Assembly: GCA_035578905.1 (NCBI GenBank)
Contig: JAQJVL010000002.1
Span: forward strand, 10,726,717-10,790,716
DNA from: Stictocephala bisonia
Lineage: Eukaryota > Arthropoda > Insecta > Hemiptera > Membracidae
Reading direction: 5' to 3'
Length of the DNA: 64,000 nt
The notes beneath the pieces are model-generated. The model had not been told where the DNA came from. It ran no database searches and worked only from the letters and a program-made list of their open reading frames with translations. Within the stretch, counting starts at the first letter, position 1; every line of letters begins with the position of its first letter. A program made the translations under genes and the position numbers. Positions 12,601 through 24,416 of the stretch are shown one piece after another.

Positions 12601-13280
12601 CAATTATTCACAGAATTTGCGTTCTAGTAAGAACTATTACTGAGTAAGACCACAGAGAAAAATGATACAGATGTCACTTTCTTATGGCTACAGCGAACGC
12701 CACAGTGGCATTTATAGATATATTACAACTTATGTACATCTTTATACATCTGTTATAATAGTTATTTCGTTTATTCTTAAGGATTTGGGGGAATAAAGGA
12801 AGGGACTGACAACGTTCTGGCCCTGCCGTAACATGACAATCTGGAGAGGTAACTACTCAACATAAATTAAGCGCACTCTTGAACGTGACCTATGTTTCCT
12901 TCTCTGTGTTAAAACACAATAAAATATTTGTTAAGATTTTCCAACATAATATTAATTACCTCAGATTCACAACAGATTACAAGAAGAATAGCACAACATG
13001 AGATTTGTAAATATTCTGTGAACAGGAAAGTGTTTTGATATAATTTATGTGGTTCAGTGAGTCATTTGCAAAAATTATTTAAATTCAAACGTTTTAAAAA
13101 TGTTCACCATGTTTTCTACATTGCCCCTCAGCCGTATTGCTTATCATACATCCTCAACTAGTGGATCCTTATGAACTATCCAATCATTCATAGTCTTTCA
13201 CAGCATTGAGATACTCAAGTAATATACTCAATATTTAAACACTTAAATGAAAGTTTACTTCCAGCAAGTAAGTAACATTA
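12601..13280. other. AT-rich stretch, nothing recognised
   Basis: No gene or repeat supported on either strand. Confidence 0.6.
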
Positions 13281-13480
13281 AGTCGGCACTGGTGGCGCAG
13301 TGCTGTAACCCAGCTACTTGGAGACAAAGTGTTTGAGAGATTGTAGGCGATAGGTTCCATGATCAGTTCTTTTAATACTGACACGGCGTCCGCTCAATGG
13401 TTGCAATCTACGTAGACCCTTCAGAAGTCTGGGGCACCCGTGTTGGATGGTAGTCAGGTTTCAGATGTTGTGTAGGGTGC
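13281..13480 (+). mobile_element. SINE copy (family C), 5' part
   Basis: It begins GTCGGCACTGGTGGCGCAGT, followed by AGCTACTTGGAGACAAAGTG and GTAGGCGATAGGTTCCA. TGGCGCAGTG resembles a pol III A box and GATAGGTTCCA a weak B box. The downstream GTCCGCTCAATGGTTG and GGGGCACCCGTGTTGG boxes match the copies at 50862 and 62594. It is truncated where the GTGGGT minisatellite begins. Confidence 0.6.
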
Positions 13481-13481
13481 G

Positions 13482-13545
13482 CGGGTGGGTCAACACCACA
13501 GTGCAGGTATGGGTGGGTGGGTGGGTCAACACCGGTCAAGTTAGA
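13482..13545 (+). repeat. Short GTGGGT minisatellite
   Basis: GGGTGGGTCAACACCACAGT followed by GTATGGGTGGGTGGG is the same motif as at 24417, 28858 and 59872. There are about two units, directly abutting a SINE. Confidence 0.8.
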
Positions 13546-13920
13546 GACATGAGGTTTTTACTAAAATATCTTAAATTGTAATCCACATCTTTCCTGAAAA
13601 TTAAATCACTATCGTTAGAGCCGTTTTTGAGAAAATTCTATTTTGTATGTTTTTGGCCATAAAAAAAAAAAAAAAAAAAAACTAAATTAAAAAAGTGAAA
13701 AATGGTCTGGAGACGTTGGCTAAATACAGCTACATACCAAATTTCGTTAAAATCGATCCATCCGTTTGGTCTCCAGCGAAGTGCACATCCGCACAAACAT
13801 ACACACATACGGACAGACACCAAACATTTTTTTCGAAAAAAAACACTTTTTTGGGTTCAGGGGACCCTAAAATGGATTTTTAGACCAACTTGTAAAAAAA
13901 TTTGAAAAAAAAAAATTTGG
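13546..13920 (+). mobile_element. Dispersed-repeat fragment with poly(A) run
   Basis: A 21-22 nt A run (13661-13682) is followed by ATACCAAATTTCGTTAAAAT and CGATCCATCCGTTTGG, then ACGGACAGACACC. This word order (CAAATTTCxTxAAAAT..CCATCCGTTT..ACAGACA) is common in insect interspersed repeats. I cannot assign a class. Overlapping small frames on both strands are incidental. Confidence 0.45.
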
Positions 13921-14870
13921 ACGATCACAATACTTTCTCTATGCTAATTAAAATGGAAAAAAAAGTAAAAACTAAAATGAACATTACTTGAAAATGTATA
14001 ACGAATAATCAAATGTAAACATTACAATATAATGTGCATTATACATTTTCTTTGAAATAATTAAACAACTAATGTCCATCGGAATAGACAACGAGGGCTG
14101 AAGTGTGTATATGATTTAGCTAAACAATCTGTTAATGTAAAATTTTATGTTTTGAAAGATTCAAATATTTAGTATTATAGAGGCATACAAAGAGAAAAAG
14201 TAAAAAATACCAATTCGCAGAGGCTATCGGAGAGAATGACATATATGACATTAGAGCTTGCCATGATGGCTTTACATCATGGTGGGGGTGTTGTCAGGGG
14301 GAACGGGGGGAGGACAGGTTCAGATTCGCATTAATCAGAAATGATAACTGTCTCTACCCCTGATACACCTAAGCCAATGATTCATTTTGTTAGGTAAGAT
14401 TTGAAAATGTTTAAAGAATAGAAATCAACAGTTTTTATAACAGGAGCGTTCATTTTTTGTAATATATCTATGAATTAAATTTCACGAACTGGTCTCCACG
14501 AAATTTCTCGAGCTAGGAGGAAGATACTATGTCTTGATACTTGATTAGATTAATTTAAACGTAAAGTGCTGAAGATGGCGGGAAAATATCCCATTACTTT
14601 GGCTCCACCCCACTGGCTCTAAAATATCCAATGATTTTCTATAACTGTAGTGATTTATCGACATATATAACAGCTGTTTATTTTGAAGCTGGTATAACAG
14701 CTGTTTATATTTGTGCTGGTTATCCTAAATACAACTGTTAAACAAAAATAATACTGAAAATGTATCCTGTTACTTTTTATTTAACTGAAATTTCAAGGGA
14801 ATGCAGATTTTGAATTGTAGAGCTACACTTAGAAATAACCTATTAAAAAACTCAGTTTATCCTATAATAA
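13921..14870. other. AT-rich stretch, nothing recognised
   Basis: No gene is supported. A short direct repeat of TATAACAGCTGTTTAT lies near 14667-14710. Confidence 0.55.
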
Positions 14871-14871
14871 T

Positions 14872-17480
14872 AAGTAATATTTTTGTTATATTTTTCCTGT
14901 AAAACTAATTAGGAGTTCACAAAGCAATTCCAACGATCAATTTCATTCTTGATCTAATGCGATTTGTTAGGAAAAAGTTTGTTTAAAAATAACTGTTTAG
15001 TTTGGATACGCGCGATCGTATGTCTGGGTCAAAAATAACATTGTTCTTATGGGATTAAAACCAACATGGCCGACAACCTTTGTAGACTCTTAATATGTGT
15101 TTCATGAGAATTGAACATCGATGGTCATGCAACGAATACATTTAATTAAAATTTTCACAACGTATCAAGAAAGTATAAACAAAGCTGTCACGAGTTGCAT
15201 GATATATCGATACTTAATCCCTACTTCCAATTAATTTAATGAAACCTTTTCCATTATTTTCCTGTATATCCAATTAAAAATACAATTAGAATTCGAAACT
15301 CATTTCTATAGTTACATTGCTAATCAGTAGAAGGAATTTAAGACAGATATCAAATAGCACAAAACTGAATCATTAAAGTAACTGAACACTTTACATTATT
15401 AGGTAATTTATTGTTTAATTATATATTTGAGTAATTTGACTAGTTTAATAAACAATTCTTTATTTTACAAAGAAGATGTTGAGTAATCTGTTTGGGTTTG
15501 TTTTCATTTTGTAATGAATATGAAAGTGTACAACAAGATGCTGTATGTATTTACTTAGATTTTTTTTTTTATTTTCATAACAATATCTTAACCTAAAACA
15601 ATGACGCAGATATTTTATTTCATCTTTCCTGCTAACCTATTTTATTCATGGTCAACATATGCGAACCTAAACTAACCTAACACACCCTCTTTGTCGAACA
15701 TCTAGGTTATTATTCGTTTTATGAAGAATTTGATGCCATAGGCCTATTCGTGTTTAGGAGAAAAAAATTGCATAAAGTTAATATAACATACATTCTAACT
15801 AAACTAAAGTACATTCTACTAAATGCATAAAGTAGTCATCCTATAATAATTAACAGTTGATCAACATTCAATAAGTAAATAAATTAAAATTAAAAAATAG
15901 ACACAGCTTAGAAACAATTACAATACAGTAATAAATATTTGTTCTGTTGCTTTTAACAGTCTTATAGTGCAGTTGACTTACATATGATAACGTATTCACA
16001 TACCGAGACCGAAAGCTGAGGTGTTACGAGAGCAACGAGTAAGACAACCAACCAGCAATAGCAAGGCCGAAGGCCGTGTTGGTATGCGAAGTGTGCATGG
16101 GTGTCCTCTAGTTTGAAATATAAATTTGTTGAATGTACCTAGTGTTAAAAGTAAGAGCACCTACACTGAATATGTTCCAGTGTTATGTTACAGTATAAAA
16201 TATGCGTTACGATATTTATGGATTATACTTAATTTAATGATTGTCCCAAATTGAAATGAGTGCGCCTAATAGAATTTGAGTATATATTTGACGTACGGTA
16301 TTGCTAAGAGTAAGACAGTAATTACTCGTTGAGGCATAGATAGACTTGAACAATTTCGATTGGTAAAAAAATAATAATAATACAATAGAAAAATAATGCG
16401 ATAAGAATAATCGTTAAAAATAGAATATAAGGGTAACACCCTACTTTCATGATTATTTTTAACCAGTCAATATTATCACCACAAGTACGAATCCATAGAG
16501 AATGTCCGAAAAATAGAATTAAAAAAAATTTGTTTGAAAAAGAAAAGCACATTTTTGTACAAAAACTATGTATACTAACTTTATGCAATTTTTTTCTCCT
16601 AAACACAAATAGGCTTATGGCATCAAATTCTTCATAAAACGAATAATAACCTAGATGTTCGACAAAGAGGGTGTGTTAGGTTAGTTTAGGTTCGCATATG
16701 TTGACCATGAATAAAATAGGTTAGCAGGAGTGTTAAAATAAAATATCTGCGTCATTTTTTTAGGTTTAGATATTGTTATGAAAATAAAACAAAATCTAAG
16801 TAAATACATACAGCATCTTGTTGTGCACTTTTATATCCATTACAAAATGAAAACAAACCCAAACAGATTACTCAACATTTTCTTTGTGAAATAAAGAATT
16901 GTTTAATAAACTACTCCAATAACGCAAACATATTTAAACAATAAATTACCTAATAATGTAAAGTGTTCAGTTACTTTAATGATTCAGTTTTGTGCTATTT
17001 GATATCTGTCTTAAATTCCTTCTACTGATTGGCAATGTAACTGTAGAAATGAGTTTTGAATTCTAATTGTATTTTTAATTGGATATACAGGAAAATAATG
17101 GAAAAGCTTTCATTAAAATAATTGGAAGTAGGGATTAAGTATCGATATATCATGCAACTCGTGACAGCTTTGTTTATACTTTCTTGATACGTTGTGAAAA
17201 TTTTAATTAAATGTATTCGTTGCATGACCATCGATGTTCAATTCTCATGAACACATATTAAGAGTCTGCAAAGGTTGTCGGCCATGTTGGTTGAATCCCA
17301 TAAGAACAATGTTATTTTCGAACAGGACATATGATCGCGCGTATCCAAACTAAACAGTTATTTTTAAACGAACTTTTTCCAAACAAATTGCATTAGATCA
17401 AGAATAAAATTGAGCGTTGGAATTGCTTTGCGAACTCCTAATTAGTTTTACAGGAAAAATATAACAAAAATATTTAGCTT
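14872..17480. mobile_element. Large inverted repeat (foldback-type), arms about 910 bp
   Basis: The left arm (14872-15785) and the right arm (16571-17480) are reverse complements with scattered mismatches and small gaps. Matching landmarks are the TTGTTATATTTTTCCTGTAA ends, the TGGATACGCGCGATCG box (about 15004 and 17337), the AACATGGCCGACAACCTTTG box, and the inner GTGTTTAGGAG box. The loop is about 785 bp and holds a Helitron-like 3' end. Neither arm codes for protein. It could be a foldback transposon or an inverted duplication. A third, partial match to one arm follows at about 17625-17690. Confidence 0.85.
15985..16111 (+). mobile_element. Helitron-like 3' terminus inside the foldback loop
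   Basis: GCAAGGCCGAAGGCCGTGTT contains a short GGCC..GGCC hairpin and is followed by GCATGGGTGTCCTCTAG|T, ending in CTAG before T. Helitrons end in CTRR just before the target T and have a subterminal hairpin. The rest of the element was not delimited. Confidence 0.4.
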
Positions 17481-17735
17481 GAAGTTTTCATTTTCACCTA
17501 TTTTTCAAAACTAGGCGTATGTATTCAAAATATCAAAAGCAAATCCAATACGCAATATGATAACGTGTAAAATGATAACTCTAATCAACTTTTGGTTAGT
17601 AAATAACAAAAAAAGTAGGGATTCGCAAATAAAATTTTTCTTATGCGATTAAATTCAACATGGCTGACATCCTCCTCAGACTCTCCAAACCACCAAGCCT
17701 TGGTAAGACGGTGTGATTGCAGTGGACCTACAATA
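17481..17735. repeat. Partial third copy of the foldback arm
   Basis: TTCTTATGCGATTAAATTCA followed by ACATGGCTGACATCCTCC (17639-17675) parallels TTCTTATGGGATTAAAACCA and ACATGGCCGACAACC in the left arm. It is diverged and lies in the same orientation as the left arm. Confidence 0.45.
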
Positions 17736-17870
17736 TAGCAGCCAGCGGGCTAAAACACCCTGTTCTATTTCAACTGTACGGTTCGTGTTTATTATTATAA
17801 TTAGTTATACTGAACACTGTATGATTATTAAAGGTCCATTCTAGTTGACCATAAATTGTTTTTACCAGTT
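17736..17870 (+). repeat. Dispersed repeat, family D, copy 1
   Basis: GCGGGCTAAAACACCCTGTT, CTATTTCAACTGTACGGTTC and a TTATTATAATTAGTTATA segment match copies at 46717-46850 (plus) and 61310-61500 (minus). The class is unknown. Confidence 0.65.
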
Positions 17871-18239
17871 TCTTAATTTAATATCACCAGGAATGACATA
17901 TTAAGATTTACGTATTTAACTATAAAAAAGTTTTAAAATATTGAATTGTTTACAACAACCAACGTCGACAAAACAGTTCAAGTTAGCGATACGATCATTA
18001 ATATGAACTGAATGTTTGTAATAGAAATTAGTTTTTTTTTTTTTGGTTTTTGTTTTATTTATTATTATTATTTATATACTTTTTAGCCAAACAGGCCTCT
18101 TAAAAGAAATGAGATTTGTATGTATTCTACTAGGAATTATTCATAACTAGTTAATAAAACACTTTGCAATGTTAACATTGTCGAATTACTTATATTTTTT
18201 CCTATTTATTAAATTTTGTTATATTTGTTCTTAAATTGT
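17871..18239. other. AT-rich spacer
   Basis: Nothing recognised beyond a T run near 18033-18044. Confidence 0.6.
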
Positions 18240-18261
18240 TCTCATTCATTACATTTGATGC

Positions 18262-18790
18262 AAATCAAAGAAATCCTATGTAACTATACACAGTATGTAT
18301 CTGCGATGCTAAGACATCCTGTATACAGTTACAAAGAAATCCTCTATAACTATACACAGTATGTATCTGCGATGCGAAGACATCCTGTATACAGTTACAA
18401 AGAATTTCTTTATAACTATACACAGTATGTATCTGCGATGCGGATACATCCTGTGTATAGTTACAAAGAAATTCTCTGTAACTATACACAGGATGTATCT
18501 GTGATGCGGAGACATCCTGTGTATACTTACAAAGAAATTCTCTGTAACTATACACAGGATGTATCTGCGATGCGGAGACATCCTGTGTATAGTTACAAAG
18601 AAATTATCTATAACTATACACAGGATGTATCTGCGATGCGGAGACATCCTGTGTATAGTTACAAAGAAATTCTCTATAACTATACACAGTATGTATCTGC
18701 GATGCGGAGACATCCTGTGTATAGTTACAAAGAAATTCTCTATAACTATACACAGGATGTATCTGCGATGCGGAGACATAATTCAGGAAC
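18262..18790. repeat. 66-bp tandem array of palindromic units, about 8 copies
   Basis: The period is 66 bp (ACAGTTACAAAG at 18325 and 18391). In the later units the arms AACTATACACAGGATGT and ACATCCTGTGTATAGTT are perfect 17-bp reverse complements around a loop of about 14-15 nt containing CTGCGATGCGG. Each unit can therefore form a hairpin. Since 66 is a multiple of three, open frames appear on both strands (18216-18815, 18265-18555, 18309-18779); I do not regard these as genes. Confidence 0.95.
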
Positions 18791-20465
18791 TAATTATATA
18801 CGCCGAAATAAATAAAAGCTGTCCTGTAAAGGATTTCCTAAAATATCACTTTTCCTCAATATTGTATTTTTCCAAATAATTTATAACTGTAGAACGACTC
18901 AACCCATTGTGTTCAAATCAACTATTTTACTTATCAATTCAAGGTCAGATAACAAAAAAATATTCAGTTACGTTTCAAACTGGTGGCCTGATTAAAGTTT
19001 TTATCTAAATAGCTCAAAGCAGTAACATTTTTAAAATTTACTGAAAATAATTTTTTGTAGCCGGTTAAATAATACATCAAATGGCGTATCTTTAAAAACA
19101 TTATTTTTGTTTTTCAACTCTTTATTTTTCTTAAAACTAAAATTAAAAAAATAAAATGTTTAAAACCTAGCATGGCTACTAATTTATTACTCTATGATGT
19201 ATTTATTTCAATACAGCATTTCTAAGTGAAGAAGACTAAGCTGATGTTCATCCATAGTACTTAAATGCAAGCTGACAAAAACGTTATCTAAAGTAATATT
19301 TCAAGTGTGTGGTAAAACATTTTTTTACACCAAATTTTATTTTACAATCTGTTACAATCATATAACAATAAGTAAAACAGATATATTTATTGAAATTAAG
19401 AACATCCATCCGTTAATGGCACTTCAAGTTAAATGGATATTGCACAGATAATTTCATGTCACACAAATCAAAACTGTATCTGTTCAATATTTAAACACTT
19501 TAGTCTTGAAGCTTGATCAGAATTATCTAGAAGGTTTATTGCCAGATTATTTATGTGGCTTGATCGTGCAATGTCTTCCTTCACTGTTAGTATATTTAAA
19601 TCCTTGTGGATAGTGTTGTTTGACACAAACCATGGAGCAACGTTAATGTTTCTCAAGGTTTTGTGTGATAATACATAAGTTGGCTTTCATAAGACCAATT
19701 ATACGTATTACGTAAGTTCTGTATTATGTTTGTATTTTTGTGATTTTTTGGACAGACTTTAAATTTACTTAATTTATGTTCACATATGGAAGTCAGGTGC
19801 GTGTTTTTGAACCACATACAAAAGGTTACATATGTCATTTTTTGTTCAATGTTTAAAAAGTTGAATGGAAAAATTAATAGAACTCATTTTTGGAGGAAAA
19901 CTCGAAACATGTTTTTTTAACAAGCTTACCTAGATTAAAAAAATATTTCTACATTTAATGGAGATTTTGTTAGTGCTGTATAAAACAAAAGAAACATAAC
20001 CTATAGTATATATTACCTTAATATTTAATTACACATAAACTCATTTGTCTCATAAATAAATTCTATGCCAATTCAATTAGTGAAAACTTTACCAGGTACA
20101 AAAAAAAACTGATTTCAGATATTCAAAGACCAATCAAAGACGTCAGTTAAATCGCAAATCTTTAAACATTCACAAGAGACATTGCATTTCATATTAGTTA
20201 TTATTGCAACAAAATACTTAATTAGGATTGGTAGACATTATTTTTCTGTTGTGTTGTTTGGATTTATAAATATATATTTTCTACTATATTTAATTAGAGA
20301 ATGAAATAATCCTGAGAGATTTTAATTTAAAACGGGATATATGTAAAATAGTCTCTTTAATGGAATTTTTTGTTGGCGTTAGATTTTCAATGTCGCCTCT
20401 AGAAGCCTTGGTAAATAAGCAAAACATTTTGACAGTTTTAAGACCCCTGATGTATTTGGGGGGTT
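18791..20465. other. AT-rich stretch, no gene seen
   Basis: Two short frames of about 60 codons (19468-19838, minus strand) have no recognisable domain. No repeats were identified. Confidence 0.55.
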
Positions 20466-20670
20466 AATTATTAATTTAATTTAATTTATTCTTAAGACAC
20501 CAATCGTAAAGATATCGGCGAATATGTATTTTGAATGAGTGTGATGAGTGCAGATGAGCAAATGTAATCAATGATACAAACTAAGGCCGATTGTTTCATT
20601 GAATAATAGCCCAATGACAAATAAACAGCTGGTGGTTTATCAGCTGATGCCTCTCAAAATTTGACATGAC
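20466..20670 (-). mobile_element. SINE family B, 3' part (interrupted copy)
   Basis: On the minus strand: a CAGCTGATAAACCACCAGCT box, a TTTGTCATTGGGCTATT box, CGGCCTTAGTTTGTA and a CTCATCxxCACTCATCACAC box, then the GATATCTTTACGATTGGTGT tail. These match 42460-42745. The copy is split from its own head (20889-20935) by an inserted SINE at 20671-20888. Confidence 0.7.
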
Positions 20671-20888
20671 GGAGAAGCCGCCGTAGATAAGGGGCTAAGA
20701 CGCTGGCTTGCCACGCTGCCGGTCCGGGTTCGATCCCCAATGTGACTACTAATAGATTTTGCCCTACCGCTCCCGTGGTTCGGAAGTCACATAAAGCCGT
20801 TGGTCCCCAGGTTAAGTGTTAGAGAGGGCTCCTTAGCCCTAACTTCACCTGGTAAAACAAGACAATTTTTAATCTTTAACTTTAACTT
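20671..20888 (+). mobile_element. SINE with tRNA-like head (family A, tRNA type), nested insertion
   Basis: The head has an A-box-like TAGATAAGGGGCTAAGACGC and a strong pol III B box, GGTCCGGGTTCGATCCCC (about 20720-20737), spaced as in tRNA genes. From about 20774 the body reads CCGTGGTTCGGAAGTCACAT, AAGCCGTTGGTCCCCAGG and AGAGAGGGCT and ends in TTTAACTTTAAC. The body matches the 5S-headed SINE at 11601-11855. It is a SINE and not a tRNA gene: no acceptor-stem pairing closes the head and it continues into the shared body. It interrupts a family B SINE. Confidence 0.8.
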
Positions 20889-20935
20889 TGATTGGGATCG
20901 AACTAAGGACCTTTAAATGAAACTGGGCTTCACAA
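20889..20935 (-). mobile_element. SINE family B, 5' part (interrupted copy)
   Basis: On the minus strand this reads TTAGTTCGATCCCAATC, a B-box-like word matching AAGTTCGATCCCAGTC in the copy at 42503. Together with 20466-20670 it rebuilds the order of the uninterrupted family B copy. Confidence 0.6.
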
Positions 20936-23087
20936 ACTATGCTATTACTAACTTACTAGGTTTAGATTGAATCATGTTACAATTTAAATTAACTATAAGG
21001 TAGTATACGACGTAATTTAAAGACGATACGGGATTTTGTACCGGTAAAAACTTGTGTTTACCAATATTCTAAGAGCCTTTTGAGGACCTTTGGTTTAAAC
21101 AGACAGTTCAGTGGTCTTTGGTTAAAATATAGCTTTGTACAACATTATTGACAAACATTGACTTTAATTTAGGTTAAAAGTAAGACATTTCTACTAATTT
21201 AAATTGAAAATGGGACAGTATTACATGGTGTGGCATAAAAATTAGAAATGTTACTATTTATTTTAAACCAGAGCTTTTTCGCTGCAGTACATTGGCCAGT
21301 GTCTTCATAGCTTCAGTAAACAACGACAAATTAACATCTTTTAATAAAAAATCATGTTACTAAGCACACGTAAACTTTGTTTCACTGTGTCTACTTTTCA
21401 GACTATTATTTTTCATTAATAAGTCATCTTTAAAAGGTATTCATTAATATAAAACGTCAGAAAATATTAATGAAATTTCGTTCTGTTTTAAAATGGAAAT
21501 TATTACTGCCATTACCAACCGCTTACAATTTCCTATTCAATTTCCTTTCCTTCATAACTTCGTTTCCTGTCTTTCATTTTTGTTAATCCAGGTTCTGGCG
21601 TTTCGTCACTACACATTAGTATAATCCTTACTTCTCTCTGATCCAGCTGCAATTCCTCCCCCCTCCCTCTTTTCAGTGTGACGTCATGTTCAATCGTCAG
21701 ACCACTGGCCTCCTTGGGGCTTCCATCCTCCCTATTACGTCTTGGAAATCGATAGCTAAAAATAACTACCGCCAATACAATGTCTACTGTAAACAACAGA
21801 CGGTACCACTAAATAACTTGTTCAACCGATTATGTTTGTATATGAATAAACATTTGTTACATTTGGGATTATTATGCCTCGCCATTGATTTTATAGACAC
21901 AAAAATATATTAATTATACAATACTAAATTATGCGAGCATAACTATCAGCTGTTTTGTGGTTCATTGAGAAGCGCTAGTGTAGTCCCACTTACATGTAAT
22001 GTAGATTAGAGTAAACCAGCTGTTATGGCAGACCTAATCAAGTAATTGGCACAATTATTCCTATTACAAGAGATGTCATTTGTAAGTACAATAACATAAT
22101 CTAGGGTCTTACGTATTTAAGACTTTAAGAAACCATAAACCGTAAAAATACTGTCCAAGTAAAATTATTTGTAAAAACTTAACATTACAAACTTTCACTC
22201 ATCAGATGATTTAAAAACTGAAGCTTTGAATATGGAAAAAACATACAGCAGGATATTAAGGAAACTGTTTTAATATCCTGTATTATATTATGGGCTAATG
22301 GACAGTTAAAACTTTCCCTAGTGAAGGAGAAAGAATAATAATAATAACAAAATTAAAGGAGCTCGATAACAAAGAAATTTTCATAATTTTATTGAAGAGG
22401 AACATAATAACGAAGGGAATTCTTTTGGAGAATTTACAAGAGTTTATAAGCCAAAGCCGTATACTGAAATGAGTTGGTGAACCAAGACCCTTTGCCTCAA
22501 GGCATCCTACATTCGAGGTAAGCTTATGACTAAATGAGTTTATCATGAGTGTGAGTGAAATAATAGTGATCAATAAATGAAGTAAATTCATCTAATAATC
22601 ATCAAAGGCTCTAATTAATGTATTTGTAGCAAATTATATTTGGGGTTCGCTCTTCAGGCCCCCTTCAAAATAGCGTCCCTTAAGGATCCATTCTAACTTC
22701 GAAATATTTTCAAACTATCTAAAACAATTTTGAATATTTTTGGGAAAGGAAATATTATTCTTAAAGCAGATGAGGATATTTTCTGATTTCTGATTTATTA
22801 AAAAAATTTACCTCCAACTTTAGTTCTGACACAAATTTTCTTTACTTAAAGCCAAGCGCTTTTTGCCTTCTTGATTATAAATAAGGACATGTGGTAATAA
22901 AGAGTTAAGATGATATAACCAATGGATTTTGATATTTCTTTTTAATAAATAAAAAGGATGTTCCTTTTAAATATTTTTAGCTAACATAAATAAATGTTGA
23001 CAAATATACTTTATTCATAAAATAATACACGTTCATACACGTTCAAGTAATAATTTGAAGAAGTTTGTATGCCGATGATGTATAAAG
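20936..23087. other. AT-rich stretch with no confident gene
   Basis: Apart from the candidate exon listed at 21536-21783, no supported feature was found. Confidence 0.5.
21536..21783 (-). CDS. Unassigned open segment, possible exon
   Basis: The frame encodes about 82 residues: a hydrophobic stretch (DIVLAVVIFSY) followed by a basic RFPRRNRED patch, then a polar, charged tail. This is the pattern of a membrane segment with a cytoplasmic side. A good acceptor-like sequence, TTGTTTACAG, lies just upstream on the minus strand, so it could be the last coding exon of a gene. Local GC is above the surroundings. No family is recognised, no other exon was found, and no poly(A) signal is obvious. It may be chance. 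Confidence 0.2.
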
Positions 23088-24290
23088 GGATGGGAAAAAG
23101 TCTGGAATGTATTTATTAATTTTAAAACTGTTAAAAGAAAAGTAATGAAACTTGGTAGTTATGAACATGTCCCTATATCAAACACATGAACATATTTTAC
23201 TTGTGTTTTGCATATCCAGGGGATGGCCCATGAAGGAAGTCTTAAAAATTTTAAGTGCAAGCCTACCTTGAGTTATACCTCATTTTAAAGGTCATTGTTT
23301 GTTCAATACAAAAGTGGAAATATGAGGTCAAAATGATGACCCATTCACAAAATACAGCGATTCATAGAATTTATTGTCATATTACTAATTCTTCTCAGTT
23401 ATACGGCTATTTATTTAACAGTTTCAGGTCCCTGTTGCTGAGTATGTTGTTGATTGTTACAATCATAACAAACGACTAAGTTATAAAATCAGATATGCTA
23501 TTTAACTAAGATAAAAATAAGAAAAACTTATTAAAAACACTTTTGATAGTAGGTTTACCTAAAAATAGTTAAAGAATATTATTAGAATAATTTGTTACTT
23601 ACTTTTTGTGAAATTTAATTGCTCATATTCAGTTAGATAAATTATAGCTCTACGCAGATAATAACTATCTTGCCTTAGTCTTCAGCAGTGTTAGTTATAT
23701 GACATTAAATTCTTTAAGAGGCTATATTTTCTGACTGGGTCATCCTTTTGACATCAGGTTTAGACTCTTATGTTTTATAAACGAAGATCTTTAAAATGAG
23801 GTATAACTCAAGGTAGGCTTACTTTTAAAATTGTTAAAACTTCCTTCATGAGCCCTGGATATGCAAAAACAAGTAAAATATGTTCATGTGTTTGGTATAG
23901 GGACATGTTCATAACTACAAAGTTTAATTACTTTTCTTTTAATAGTTTTAAAATTAATAAATACATTCCAGACTTTTGCCCAACCCTGACATAAAATTCT
24001 TTCAGTGGTTGTATTTTCTGACTGGTTCATCCATTTGACATCAGATTTGGACTCTTATGCTTTAAAAACAAATATCTTTAAAATGAGGTATAACTCGAGG
24101 TAGGCTTACATTTAAAATTTTTAAGACTTCCCTCATGGGCCATTGCCTGGCAATACGAAAAAATAAGTAATATATGTCTAAATGTTTGGTACAGGGACGT
24201 GTACATAACTGCAAATTTTCATTACATTTATTTCAATAGTTTTTAAATTAATAAATATATTCCAAACTTTTGATCAACAATGTATAATAA
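23088..24290. mobile_element. Inverted-repeat element with an extra direct copy
   Basis: 23088-23365 is the reverse complement of about 23712-23987. Shared landmarks are AAAAAGTCTGGAATGTATTT at the outer end, AACATGTCCCTATA, and AAAATGAGGTATAACTCAAG at the inner part. A third copy in the same orientation as the right arm follows at about 24000-24285. The AAAATGAGGTATAACTCG box is shared with the element at 25948-26520. No transposase is present, so this is a non-autonomous relic. Confidence 0.75.
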
Positions 24291-24416
24291 ATTATATATA
24301 ACACTTTATTATCAAAGAATATTTCCTTCCCAACCAATATGAAAAATCAACTAAGATATAATTGACTTGTTCTTTGTATTGTATTTTACAAAGATTTTAC
24401 AATCTTTAATCAAAAC

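Noticed and set aside
11797..12643. Long open frames on both strands with a 10-residue repeat (TYSIDLPTLP-like)
   Set aside because: They exist on both strands only because the 30-bp unit is a multiple of three and lacks stops; there is no signal peptide, splice context or codon bias.
16322..16606. Membrane-like minus-strand frame of 94 codons
   Set aside because: Hydrophobicity follows from AT-rich codons; it spans the loop and right arm of the inverted repeat.
18216..18879. Repetitive frames of 96-199 codons in the 66-bp array
   Set aside because: The period of 66 keeps several frames open on both strands; the sequence is a hairpin minisatellite.
20671..20745. tRNA gene
   Set aside because: A and B boxes are present but the cloverleaf arms do not close and the sequence continues into a SINE body shared with 11601-11855.
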